NCBI GenBank assembly: GCA_036365145.1
Contig: JAEOAD010000018.1
Location: forward strand, 14,490,501 to 14,554,500
Reading direction: 5' to 3'
Origin: Orientallactaga sibirica
Taxonomy: Eukaryota; Chordata; Mammalia; Rodentia; Dipodidae
DNA length: 64,000 bases
Part shown: one piece after another, positions 32,393 through 43,447 of the stretch
Layout: each line of letters opens with the position of its first letter
Position numbering within the stretch: the first letter of the stretch is position 1
The notes under the pieces: generated by a model
What the model was told of the DNA's origin: nothing
Databases searched by the model: none
The model's input: only the letters and a program-made list of their open reading frames with translations
Program-made: the position numbers and the translations under genes

Positions 32393-33479
32393 TTTATTCC
32401 TGCTTTGAAATTTATGAAATGGGTATTATTTTCTTCATTTTACTAATGAGAAAAATAATATTCAGAAACTTTCATAATTAATCAAAGAAGGTTCTCATAT
32501 TTATTAAGAGAAAAGGACAGTTTTCACAGTCAATTTTCCTGGACCCTGGGATGGATTTCCAGATACCAAATGGTAATGCTTTACAATGTATAACTACTGA
32601 CTCATGTGTTAAAACAGAACTAGTTTTATTAATTTTTGTATTAGTACCAGCCAGTACCCTTATGCCTAGATATCTGTTGAACCAAATAGGGCTTGAATAT
32701 ATACAAGGTGAAGTACTATGCTTTCTCAGTACTCAGGCTTGATTGGTTCCAGGATGTCCAGAGATCCCAAATTAGCAGTTGTTCAACTCCCTCATACATA
32801 AAATGCTGTGTGTTTGCATATTACCTGAACATATCTTCTTGTGTACTTTAAATCATGTCTGGGTTACTCACAATACCTAACATAATATGAATAAATGGTT
32901 GTAATGATCTATTATTAAGGTAATAGTAACCAGGAAACAGTCTTTATTTGTTAACTACAGAAGTATTTCTTCTTTAAGTGTTTTTGATCAGACATGTGTT
33001 GAATGTTCAGCTGTGGAACCCTCAGGTGTAATAGTCCTGGAAGAAATGAAGATATTCTAAAGTGCCCTGTGCCCCTCCCTTTGCCTATCAAGATATTGAA
33101 ACAGTGGTCTCTAAGAAATTGGAAATTCATGTTGGGAGACAGAAAAGGCTGAAACTCTGGTACCAATAAGAGGAGGAGCTTGTCTCCTAGAAAGACATTT
33201 CACCCAATTCTGACAAGTTGTCAGACCACTTTGCAGGAGAGACTGGGTCTGAGACAATGAGGGGTCAATGAAAGGCAAAACCATATTTTGATTGGGAATA
33301 TTTAGTCATACTTCCTTCATGCCTACTATTTAAATATAAACCTCATGTAAGATCAGAAGATGGACTTGGGTAGGGGTGGACACTGGACCTCTTTGTTCCT
33401 CTTCCTGGGGAAGTACAATGAATTAATCTCTCTGTGTTTTATATGGACACAGATGAGGAGCAAGATAGCTTTCTCTTGT
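32393..33479. other. Unassigned non-coding DNA
   Basis: The last 300 nt could belong to the U3 of the following LTR, since the left end of that LTR is unclear. Confidence 0.4.
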
Positions 33480-34060
33480 CACTTACCTAGCTAGGGACTG
33501 GACCTTGAAAATGGAGATGTCACCTTGCCTGCTCTGGTAGAACTAGAATCTGTGTCTGATTTTCGCCTCATCAAAATGGCTGCAAGCAACAACCCTTCAG
33601 CAACAGCCTCCTGTTTTTTTGTCAAAATCCATGGGCATAGCACAGATGTGAGTGGGCCTTTTCTGAATCAACCTTATGAGCCCACCAACCAATCAGGTCT
33701 CCCCAATAACACACCCGAGTCTGGTGATAAAGCTCATTGAAATTAGATGTTTAATCTGTATAAATGGGCCCACAATATGTATGTAAGAATATTGGCTCTT
33801 TTGATCTTTCTTGGCACTCTGAAACTCTCTTTCTGCACCTATGTGAGGGGAATGTTCCTGGTCTCCAGGCTGGGAAGGGAAATAGTTTCTTTTGGCTTGA
33901 GTTTCCTGCTTTATTTTTCTCCTAAATATCCCTTAAATAAAATCTCATAATTCATACCTTACCCTTCTCTGAATCCATATTTTCACTTCTCTGATAACTT
34001 GGACAAGAACTTCAAGTTGAGGCTCATGGACCTGGAAGTATCATGCATCTTTATGGAGAT
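33480..34060 (+). mobile_element. Gammaretroviral-type LTR (LTR-2)
   Basis: It shows a CCAAT box at 33689-33693 in CAACCAATCAGGTCTCCC, a TATA box GTATAAATGG at 33758-33767 and a poly(A) signal AATAAA at 33936-33941. This layout is that of a class I ERV LTR (U3 promoter, R, poly(A)). It is homologous to LTR-1 (16-18 kb) in the same orientation. No retroviral genes lie next to it, so it is a solo or isolated LTR. Outer ends are approximate. Confidence 0.55.
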
Positions 34061-35661
34061 CCAATCTCTCCCAGGACTCCAAGCCTGCATCAGTTCTACT
34101 ATGCATCTCCTTCATTGGTCTATTGAAAGGACAAGTGGCTAAGTTTAGGTTGTTAGGTCTGTCAAGGTCAAGGCTCTGACCCTAAGATCTGCAGTAACAC
34201 AGGTACACAGGAAGGCTGGCTATATAGTGGAACAACTGATTGTCCATTTAAAGGTTGCTAGGAGCATCGTCAAAACAAAAACAGAAACACCAACAAAACA
34301 GAGATATAATGAAAAAATTTGGAATTAGGAAGAACCTCAAGGGGAATAAATTACAGGCTTTCCCCTAATGCATCAGCAAAATTGCAGTATGGATCCAAAC
34401 GTGTGCCCTGTAGGATTTCCAACAAGCTAATGGCCATCTCACTGCATTATATTACATGTGCCATTTCATTTTCTTTCTGCTATAAAAATGACTGACTGTT
34501 CCACTGTGAGGGAGAAAGTGTTTACATTTTTGCTTTCTGAATACTTTTCTGGGGAAAACTGTTCTCTGTTTATGGAGGAAAGGATGGAAAACTCTAAAAT
34601 TGGCATTATTATGCAGAACATTTTGCAAAGACTGTAAATATACCAAAAAGTGCCTTTCTTTTCAAAGGTCTGATTCACAACTCCTCAGACCATAATTATT
34701 AACATAAACCCTTCAAGGCACTCTTGTCATCTGTATCTGAATATCCTATCTTGTTTTATCTGTGATTTTTCTCTGGCTTTATTAGTTTAAAGAGCCCTTG
34801 GCTACTCTCTAATGAGAGTAAAGCAGGTTTCTGTAGCCTGGGTCATCCTCTATCGCTTGAAGGTAGATAGGAGAAAGTTCACTTGGAGGTAAAAAAGAAA
34901 AAAGAAAAAAGAAAAGCCTGGCAGACCAAATGACAACATGCTTTTGTAACTACCAAGAACAACCTACCTATTACTGAGTTTAAATTTTGCTTGACCAACA
35001 AAAGAGAAAGAAATCACAGCCCTGTCATATTAGCACGTGGGTAATGAGACTTACTTTGACATCCTGTCTCTCCTGTGTCCCCTAAATGAGGACAATCTGC
35101 TGGGCAGGCCTCAGTGTTTCCTTCTGGACCTCTAACTTCTATCCTCATAGCAGTTGGCCCACAGGAGGGTTTTTAATCAGCATCTGCTTCAAGACAGCAG
35201 CATGTATCCTCTGCACAATTTAAGGAGCATGCTGACAAGAACAATGTGGCTCCCTGGGAGGATGACTGGAAGTCCACAGAGGAGGTTCCTAGTCCTGAGT
35301 TCTGCATCTGGGCCATCGATCGTTCCTTCATCTAGTTGGACTTCAAAAGTCGGCCTGCCTTGTTATCTGTTTTGTACCCCTAACTAAAAGCTACACTGGG
35401 AACACAGGACACTTCCTACAATACATTAGAGTATTTCTGCTAACTCTCTCCACTTTGCAGAGATCAGTCTTCATTGAAGCCTCAAGTGTCTGCCGTGACA
35501 GATGACAAAAGCCAGAGGTGCCACTGTGTGGTAAAATTACATGATATGGCTCAGACATAAGTGACTAGGGAGTAAAAGAGGGAAGAGGTGGAATGCTGGT
35601 AGTGGAAGTATCTCACATAGTGTCTCCCTTCTAAGTGTATAAATGAGAGCACTTGCGAAGA
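34061..35661. other. Unassigned non-coding DNA
   Basis: A short (AAAAAG)n stretch lies at 34892-34915. No gene or other repeat recognised. Confidence 0.5.
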
Positions 35662-35840
35662 AACCAAGTATAGACCCTTAAGCTAGTTTGCCTGGATTTC
35701 AATCCTGGCTATATTCCTTATTAGCTGCATGAATACTGACAGACCACTTAACCTATTTGTTTTTCTGTTTTCGCATTTTACCAAAAGTGCAACAATTATA
35801 CCCACCAGCGCTGAAATAAGAACTTGCATGGAAAAGGAAT
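35662..35840 (+). mobile_element. MIR relic, well preserved
   Basis: MIR order is clear: TTTGCCTGGATTTCAATCCT, GGCTATATTCCTTATTAGCT, CAGACCACTTAACCTATTTG, TTTTCGCATTTTACC, then ATTATACCCACC. Confidence 0.85.
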
Positions 35841-35960
35841 GCACTAAAGCCAGTGCTTCATATTGGTTTTCATTGAGCAAGAACAATCAAAACTGAAGAT
35901 TCTAACATTTTTCAAGTTGTTTCCCTTCATGTCTGTGATATGACTGCAGGTAGCTATTTA

Positions 35961-36160
35961 TTTTATTTATTTATTTTTTATTTATTAGAGACAGAGAGAG
36001 AGAGAGAGAGAATGGGTGCATCAGGGCCTCTAGCCACTGCAAGTGAACTTCAGATGCATGAGCCACCATGTACATCTGGCTTAGTGGGACCTGGAGAATC
36101 GAACCTGGGTCCTTTTGTTTTGCAGGCAAGCATCTTAACTGCTAAGCCATCTCTCCAGCC
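35961..36160 (-). mobile_element. Dip SINE
   Basis: Low-divergence copy: ATTTATTTATTTTTTATTTA tail, GAGAGAGAGAATGGGTGCAT, AAGTGAACTTCAGATGCATG and head complement to 36160. AGCTAT(T/A)T repeats at its ends (35953, 36162). A 78-codon frame across it is SINE-derived. Confidence 0.95.
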
Positions 36161-36340
36161 CAGCTATATTTTTTAATACCTATGTATTCATGAAAGTTGT
36201 TATATGCCATATATATATATATTTATATATACTATATAATATGTGTGCATTATTTACACACAATTTTATTTCTGGTATGCTATGCCTGATTTACATATGC
36301 ATAAACATATCTTATTACATAATATATTTATGAAGTCTTA

Positions 36341-36556
36341 TTTTAAAAAAATATTTTATTATTTTTATTTGTTTATTTGAGAGAGAGAAAGACACAGGGA
36401 CCAGAATGGGTGAGCCAGGGCCTCCAGCCACTGCAAACGAATCCCAGACACATGAGCCATCATTGTGCATATGGTTGACGTGGGTCCTGGGAAATCTAAC
36501 CGATGTCCTTTGGCCTTGCAGGCAAGTGCCTTAACCACTAAGCCATCTCTCTAGCT
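36341..36556 (-). mobile_element. Dip SINE
   Basis: Complement of tail, CT-rich part, AACGAATCCCAGACACATGA and head (AAGCCATCTCTCTAGCTC). A short duplication TGAAGTC lies at 36331-36337 and 36558-36564. Confidence 0.93.
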
Positions 36557-37087
36557 CTGAAGTCACTACTGCTATTGGCACAGAATTTGAAATCTATATT
36601 TGTAGATGGACAATAACTCTTTAGAAGTTTCGGTGTCAAGATTGTGGCTTATTTTAAATTAACTTCATGTTTCACTTGGGCCAAAATAGTATCCAACAAG
36701 CACATTTGGACCTACAACCCCAATATGATGGTGGCAATTATCAGTGTTTTAGGATAGGTAGTAGTGATGTTTAAGCATATTTCTTTGTCATCTGTTGATT
36801 CATATTGCCACTTAATGTGCATTGTGACTTAGTGTTTGATTTATATATGACATGTTTTTCTTCCTACAAAGAAGCTAATGATAAGCTACAAGGTTTAGTG
36901 ATCATCTTCTGTAATATGTACACAGATTGTCAAAGGATCCTTAGATGTGTCCAGATTCAGTCAGTGCCAGTGAGGGACAGGCTGTGACCAAATGATAAAT
37001 CATATGTGGTAATTTCAGATATAGTAGTAAAAAAGAGAGTTTAGGATCAGATAGAGTTGGAGTTGATTCCTGCTAAGGACAGGATAT
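36557..37087. other. Unassigned non-coding DNA
   Basis: Nothing recognised. Confidence 0.45.
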
Positions 37088-37380
37088 TCATGTTCCTCCC
37101 AAATTCATATTTTGAAATGTTAACCCTAAAATAACAGTATTGGGAATTGGTGCTGTGTGAGGAAGTAGAGCTCCTGTCAATGGGATCCTTATAAGAGACT
37201 CCAAGGCTCCCTTGATCTTTCTACCATGTGAGAACACAGCAACAAGGTGCTATCTATGAACTGGGGTGAGGTACCAAATCTACTCATATGTCACACCTTC
37301 AGCTTGGCCTTTTGAGCCTCTGGAACTGTGCAAAGAAACTTTCTGTTGTTTAAGCATCACTATCACTTGGCCTATGTTGA
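37088..37380 (+). mobile_element. Ancient eutherian interspersed repeat
   Basis: Order of a widespread mammalian repeat, possibly a mammalian L1 3' end: AAATTCATATTTTGAAATGT, AATGGGATCCTTATAAGAGA, TCTACCATGTGAGAACACAG, then CTCTGGAACTGTGCAAAGAA and TTTCTGTTGTTTAAGC. Family not resolved. Confidence 0.6.
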
Positions 37381-37436
37381 TGCTGCTGCTGCCGCCTCCT
37401 CCTCCTCCTCCTCCTCCTCCTCTTCTTCTTCTTCTT
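37378..37436. repeat. Compound (CTG)(CTC)n(TTC)n microsatellite
   Basis: CTG units, then nine or so CTC units, then TTC units. The Leu/Pro run in a 66-codon frame across it is an artefact. Confidence 0.95.
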
Positions 37437-37550
37437 TGCTATAGTAGACAGAGTGGAGTAAGATAAGTTTTACCTTTGTTACTTGCTTGCTGATGCCTCA
37501 GTGTTTTCAATTTTTGCTTCTTATTTATACCTTCAGGACCTCATTCATGA

Positions 37551-37740
37551 TTTCTTTTCCTTTCTTTTCTTTTCTTTTCTTTTCTTTTCTTTTCTTTTCT
37601 TTTCTTTTCTTTTCTTTTCCTTTTCCTTTCCTTTCCTTTCCTTTTTTCTTTTCTTTTCTTTTCTTTTCTTTTCTTTTCTTTTCTTTTCTTTTCTTTTCTT
37701 TTCTTTTCTTTTCTTTTCTTTTCTTTCTTTCTTTTTTTTT
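37551..37740. repeat. (TTTTC)n array inside a SINE insertion
   Basis: About 190 nt of TTTTC units with a TTTCC-rich middle, ending in a T run at the 3' end of a minus-strand Dip. The target-site duplications of the SINE lie outside the array, so the array is its expanded (GAAAA)n tail. Phe/Ser- and Lys/Glu-rich frames here are artefacts. Confidence 0.95.
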
Positions 37741-37975
37741 GGAGAGAGACACAGAGAGAGACAGAAAGGGAGAAGAAGACAGATATAGATGGGCACGCCA
37801 GCAGCGTCTCAGCTGCTGCTAACGAAATCCAGATTCGTGCGCCCCCTTGTGGTCAAGTGAGGCATTGTGCCCTTGCATCACTTTGCATCTGGCTAAACGT
37901 GGGACCTGGAGATTGGAACCGGGTTCTTAGGCTTAGGGGGCAGGTGCCTTAACCACTAAGCCATCTCTCCAGCCC
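37741..37975 (-). mobile_element. Dip SINE, long subtype
   Basis: Has the 35-nt extra segment (37851-37885) and the AGCTGCTG variant of the 3' part, as at 6.1-6.3 kb. With its tail array it is flanked by CATTCATGATTTCTT (37542-37556) and CATTTGTGATTTCTT (37976-37990). Confidence 0.95.
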
Positions 37976-37990
37976 CATTTGTGATTTCTT

Positions 37991-38499
37991 GTTTTCCTTC
38001 CAACATGGAGATGATTATGTTTTATTACTGCTGAAAATTAAATAAAATGTTGTTAAAGAATTTAAACAATCAATTTGTATTAGTTGTAGTGATAGCATAA
38101 TTTTAGTGATAACCTAATTTTTGTGATATAAACTCTATCATTTAATACAGCATCAATCACAATTGTCATGCCACAATTCAAATTTTGAAGGAGTGAAATT
38201 GCATAGCTTTTAGGGAAAAAAATGAAGTGCCCCTGAATTTTAGGCTTTGTTTGTGAATCTAAAAATACAGAGCAAGTCAATGGACCAGAGTGTCACAGCA
38301 TGTTCACTTGTACACAGGATATTCAGAACCAGAATTTTCCTAAATTATGCAGGTAATGTTCAAAATATGTTCACTTTACAATTTTCTTCTTAAAATAAAG
38401 GTGTATTATATTCATTTTTGCTGGAAGCAAAGGACATACTCACTGGTGGGTTTTGAACATTTGCACCTTATCGTTTTCTGCCTAATACACTCTTCTTAT
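37991..38499. other. Unassigned AT-rich non-coding DNA
   Basis: Nothing recognised. Confidence 0.45.
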
Positions 38500-38585
38500 T
38501 TTTGGTCTGCCTAATTAATTTTTATTTTTCATTCAAGGCCCAATTTAAATATCACATCTCTACTATATTACTCATGTTTCTTAAT
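38500..38585 (+). mobile_element. Possible L2 fragment
   Basis: TTCAAGGCCCAATTTAAATA then TCACATCTC resembles the L2 segment that precedes its 3' end. Short and weak. Confidence 0.3.
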
Positions 38586-38619
38586 ATTAATATAATGAAG
38601 AACTAACATTTAAAATATG

Positions 38620-39690
38620 GAAAATTTTTATGATGTACATTATGTATTTTGATTATAATCATCTTCCACTATTTTTTAAAATTCACCCCTACTTCCTTCC
38701 CTTACAACCCTTCTTTCCTACTAGTCAATTTTTCTGTCTTATTTTTTCCCTGATACATCATTCATGAAGAAATGTTGATGGGTATAATACTGTGCAGGAA
38801 TTGTGCACATAATGGCAGCTGCTATCAGGTCATAAATGCAGTGGCCAATTTGTGTCTTGAAGACAGATTTCTAAAGAACAGTTTTCCATCTTCTGGCCCT
38901 TGGATTATTTCTGTCACCTCTTCTGCAGTGGTTGGTAAGCCTTGGGGGACATGATAGAGATGTCTCATTTAGCACTGAGAATGCAATAGTCACTTCTCAA
39001 GACTTTGACAAGTTTTGAGTCATTCTAGTATATGAGCAACATCTGCAAAGAGAAACTTTTCTGACTAAAGGTGAGGGCAGCACTAATCTTTGGACATAAA
39101 CATAAATATTCAGAGTGTAATTTGATGGACGTGACATATACATGTAGACAAATAATAGTAGTAGCTTCCCCCCAGGGGTAAGACCTTCCCAGCCATAAGC
39201 CATAATTGAATAGTTTCTCAGTACTTGCCATGTAGTCCCTTCCATGGAATAGGCCTTAACTCTAATCAGAGAGGTAGCTGGTTACCCCCTTAATACTCAT
39301 ACCACTATTGGAACAGAGGGTACATCTTCCCTAGCTGGTTAGTTGTATACCACACAGGATCCACTGCTAGGAAGATTGTTGATTACTTCCTTCCTCACAA
39401 TCCCTCCAAGCAGCCTTCAAATCACTTTCTAGCATTATGTCAGCTGGTCAGCAGGGAGGAGGCTTACAGTTCAATTTTAACTTGATTTCTCAGTGTTCTG
39501 CAACCCAAATAAGTGGTGTCTTTAGCAATAGGATCTTCACCCCTAAGAGCTTGTGCTTTTATGAGTATACTAAGCCAGTTATCACTTTAGATATCGGAAT
39601 AGATTATTGTTTTATCCTTATAGAAGGTGCTCTGTGTTTTGAGTATCTCCATGAGACTTGAGAAGAAAGCATTGGATTTAAGATCACAGT
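38620..39690 (-). mobile_element. L1 3' UTR region, collinear copy
   Basis: Minus-strand L1 3' region without open frame. It shares, in order, landmarks with the L1 at 51.9-53.2 kb: TCACCTCTTCTGCAGTGG, ACATGATAGAGATG, AAAGAGAAACTTTTCTGACT, CATGGAATAGGCC, CTAATCAGAGAGGTAGCTGG, AGCTGGTCAGCAGGGAGGAG, and TTTCTCAGTG with CAATAGGATCTTCACC. Older than that copy. Because it is collinear it serves as an internal reference for the inversion there. Ends approximate. Confidence 0.65.
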
Positions 39691-39767
39691 ATTCCTACAT
39701 AATACAGACCTGGTAGATCTGGGATTTGAACCTACAATTATGTATCCCTAAACTCTCATACAGTTTT

Positions 39768-39927
39768 TTTTTTTTAATTTTTTCATTTTTTTGAGGTAGG
39801 GTTTCACTCTATCTCAGGCTGACCCGGAATTCACTATGTAGTCTCAGGGTTGTCTTGAACTCATGGCAATCCTCCTACCTCTGCCTCCCGAGAGCTGGAA
39901 TTAAAGGCGTGCACCACCACGCTTGGT
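39768..39927 (-). mobile_element. B1 SINE with target-site duplication
   Basis: T-rich tail complement, TTTGAGGTAGGGTTTCACTC, GTCTTGAACTCATGGCAATC, and AAAGGCGTGCACCACCACGC. CTCTCATACAGTTTT (39753-39767) and CTCTCATATAGTTTT (39928-39942) flank it, with one mismatch. Confidence 0.96.
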
Positions 39928-40301
39928 CTCTCATATAGTTTTCTTTCCTTGTTCTTTTTTGCCTCTGCCCCCAAAGAAGCACATGTTTCCTTTCTTTGGA
40001 CATTTGTGTAAATTCAGTGAGATCATGTATTATACTGTCTTTTCCGCGCTATGACTTCTTTTTGGAAGTAAGTAATTGTACTTTGAGTTAACAAAGCTCA
40101 AAATTAATAGACTTTCTGGTGTCCCAGTTGAAATGCTGGATTTTTGAGTTTTGAGAAGGGTTATATATTTTTAAAGACAATGGAAAGTTTTACATTAGAC
40201 TGAATACATATGTAATCATAAAATGGTCATGGGTTTAAGTAGGCCAGGGGCAAAATTTGGATGTTTGAATGCAAAGTTTCTCCTCTAGCCTCATATTTTT
40301 G

Positions 40302-40422
40302 TTCAGTTCATGCTGACCTGGAATTCACTATATTATTTCAGGTTGGCCCCTAACATACACTGATCCATCTACCTCTGCCTCCCAAGTGCTTGAATTAAAG
40401 GCAAGTGCCACTATATCTAGCT
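40302..40422 (-). mobile_element. B1 SINE, 3' truncated or diverged
   Basis: TCATGCTGACCTGGAATTCA, CTACCTCTGCCTCCCAAGTG, then AAAGGCAAGTGCCACTATAT. The outer 3' part of B1 is not evident. Confidence 0.85.
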
Positions 40423-40524
40423 GTTGTTCAATTTTAATGTTTGTAATTGATATAAGATGTAATGAATATAAGAATAATCTCTGAAAAATGATTATCAAAA
40501 ATGTTTTAAAGAATTTTGCAGATA

Positions 40525-40604
40525 AATAATTTGGTAAAGTACTTACCATTCAAGCATGAGGGGATGACTTTTGATCCCCAGTACCCATGTAAAAATGCTA
40601 GTAT
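40525..40604 (+). mobile_element. B4 ID-like half, fragment
   Basis: TGGTAAAGTACTTACCATTC, AAGCATGAGG, then TTTGATCCCCAGTACCCATG match the B4/ID head. The B1-like half does not follow; a Dip begins at 40606. Confidence 0.6.
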
Positions 40605-40605
40605 T

Positions 40606-40798
40606 GGGGCTGGCAAAATTGCCAAGTGATTAAGGCACTTGCCTGCAAAGCTCAGTGACTGATGTTTAATTCTCCATTACCTATATAATGACAGATGCAC
40701 GGTGTCACATGCATCTGGAGTTTGTTCTCAGCAGGTAGAGACCGTGGCATACCCCTTCTCTCTCTCTCTCTCTCTCTCTCCTTACCAATAAAAATTTA
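40606..40798 (+). mobile_element. Dip SINE
   Basis: GGGGCTGGCAAAATTGCCAA, GCACTTGCCTGCAAAGCTCA, CATCTGGAGTTTGTTCTCAG, a (CT)n part, and an A-rich tail with AAC units. Confidence 0.92.
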
Positions 40799-43209
40799 AC
40801 AACAACAACAAAAGAGGAATGAATTCTGAAAGTTGGTGTCTTTAGCATTTTTTTAATAATCCTAATAGCACTAGCTGGCAGACATGCTCAGTTGGTTCTG
40901 TGGTTAACATGTACACCAAACATTGATATCTACTTTCCAAACATGTAATAGATTTATCATGCAATAAAATTATTAGCACAATTTTGATTAGCAGGATACA
41001 ATCTTTCCTATATTTATCAGAAGATTCTGTAGGACAGAGCAATGTTTAAGAAGAAACATGTTATTATGATAGCAATCCACAACCACTACACATAAAAACA
41101 TTTGCTAAATTACTCCCTTTACTATAATCATAAATGTTCACATTCACTCATGTAATAGTCACATTTCTTGACAGCTGTCTATATTTAAAGTCTGTTTAGA
41201 CCATGCTTACTTAAGTACATTTTTATGAAGTTCCTCAGTATAGCATTTGTAGAGATTTTTAAAAAGGATCATTTGTGGGATTTACATAGATAACCTGAAG
41301 TTAAAAAGATTCTACATATTCTAGTAGCTGACTATCCTGCAGAAAATTAATTAAGTCAAATTAATAAGGGAGCCATTTTCCCTATTAAAGTTAGAAATTT
41401 AAAACTTTAAAAATAAAACCTTTTCTAACCATATATAGAGACAAAATTTACTGACCTCATTTGATTGGTTATCTATTTTTGTAAGTCCCTGAAGTAGCAA
41501 ACAATTACTCTTGTCAGTTTTTGTTACAGTGTTGGAAAGATCTAGGGCAACTCTTTTTATTTTTTTCCCTTCATCTTGTATAAATGCAGACAACAAGGAC
41601 ACTTCACAAGCATATGTCAAAGACATCAATTGCTTTTTAATGAGGCCATAACCCTGAGTAGGTCATGGAATATTAAAAATAAATGAACATATTGCTGTCA
41701 CTAGGGATTGCACTCCCTCAGCTGAAGGGTATCGATGAGGAAACACAATACCAGGACACAATACACTGAACCACCTCATTTCAAAAGGCAGTTAATTAAC
41801 AGATGCTATATGAACAGCCCTCACTCATGTCCTTGGTACACTCCAGTTATGTCTGTGTCACTGAGAGAACTGGGCACTGTTTTTCTCAATAGAGAATTGG
41901 CTGAGACACATGACCAGGCTTTATCTACACAGTCAATTGGGAGAATTAAAAGGTCAGTCATTCAATAGGAAAGATTTCCCTTTACTGGCCCTGTCTAGCA
42001 GGGAGATTATCCTCATGAATGAGCAAGAATGAGAACAATAGTTTGTGAGAACTGAGATCCAGTCAATGAGAATACGAAGTGAAGTAGAGAGCTGAAGGGG
42101 GAGATATGGGATTACTATAGTGACATATAGGTCTTCATATTCAGTCCCTTATCTATCTTGCTAGCTTTCTTTTCCATCACTGTCACATAGTAACTGTAGA
42201 AGCAAGATGGAACTCCTTTTTTCCCTGTTTGTACCTACTCTCTCTAGCTTGCAGGCCACTATATATATTATCCACTTTACTTATGACATCCTCCTTGTTT
42301 TCCTCCTGGAAAACACCTGTTCATGACTGTGAAAACCTCTGACTCTTCTAGCCACACAGTGCTGGCATACTATGGACATCTGTAGTAAAATGGTTATGAG
42401 TGCATACAAATTCCTAGTGCAAGGATCTGTCTTTGTGAAACCCCTTCCCAGGCAGGAAGTAAACTTTTTTCATGTGATTAAGGTCAAATTGGTTAACTAG
42501 CTTTTGTCATGGCCTATGGACAGAAATGATGCTTCTTAGTTTAATGTTAGCATGTCTGGTAGTGGTCATTCCTACATTCTTCCCATATCCTCTAGCTAAA
42601 TACAGGGGTGGAAAGAAGACAGGGTGGTAGAGGAAGCAGATGGCTGAATAATTCATGGAGGAAAACCATCGTTCTGCCATCTGGGGACACCTGTATTCAA
42701 AGCTATTGAAATTTGGAATTCATTAACTTTGCCAAATAGGGATTCCCTGAATAATATAATATTCAAGACTTAATTTAATGCATTGACTCTATGCCATAGA
42801 TCTTACATTTTAATTATAGTATGATATAATTACTATTTCATTGTACAAGTGATTTTTTTAATCTCCTTACGAAAAATCATTCCTTTGTAGCCAAGGTACC
42901 AAGCAGACTGGTGACACCATTCTAGGGACATAATAAAAAACTGATGATGATTAGTTCTCTTCCTGTAGATCTTATCCACAGGGTAACATGTGACATTTGT
43001 TGTTAGAGTATAGTCTTTGGCGTTAGTATTTGTCTGTATATAGCTCAACAATGCAACAATTTTAAGATATATTGATTTCTGATTCTGAATCAGGAATTTT
43101 GTGAGGACTAGGGACAAAGCTATGGGACCTTTGTTCCTTTCAAAAGCTGTAGCTACTATTTTGTGAATTTGTTTCCAGATTTGATCTTCAGTATCACTGG
43201 CAAATCTTA
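40799..43209. other. Unassigned, mostly unique non-coding DNA
   Basis: No repeats or genes recognised across 2.4 kb. The 170-codon minus-strand frame at 42833-43345 crosses the CA array and a Dip and has no protein motif. Confidence 0.5.
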
Positions 43210-43252
43210 GACACACACACATACACACACACACACACACAGACACACACAC
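43210..43252. repeat. (AC)n microsatellite
   Basis: AC array with T and G interruptions, immediately beside the CT-rich end of a minus-strand Dip. Confidence 0.95.
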
Positions 43253-43447
43253 TGAGAGAGAGAGACAGAGAGAGAGAGAGAGGCACATAGAGAGAGGATG
43301 GGCATGCCAGAGCTTCCAGCCACTGCAAACAAACTCCAGATGCACAAGCCACTCTGTGTATCTGGTTTATAAGAGTTCTGGGGAGTTGAAACTGGGTCCT
43401 TTGGCTTTGCTGGCAGGTGATTTAACTGCTAAATCATCTCTCCAGCC
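43253..43447 (-). mobile_element. Dip SINE
   Basis: GAGAGAGAGACAGAGAGAGA (CT-rich part), AACAAACTCCAGATGCACAA, and AAATCATCTCTCCAGCC (head). Confidence 0.93.

Noticed and set aside
37483..37822. Phe/Ser-rich and Lys/Glu-rich open frames of 75-111 codons on both strands
   Set aside because: Products of the TTTTC array and the adjacent Dip.
42833..43345. 170-codon minus-strand frame, the second longest in the window
   Set aside because: It joins Dip sequence, the AC array (Ser/Leu/Cys/Val run) and unique DNA; not a coherent protein.
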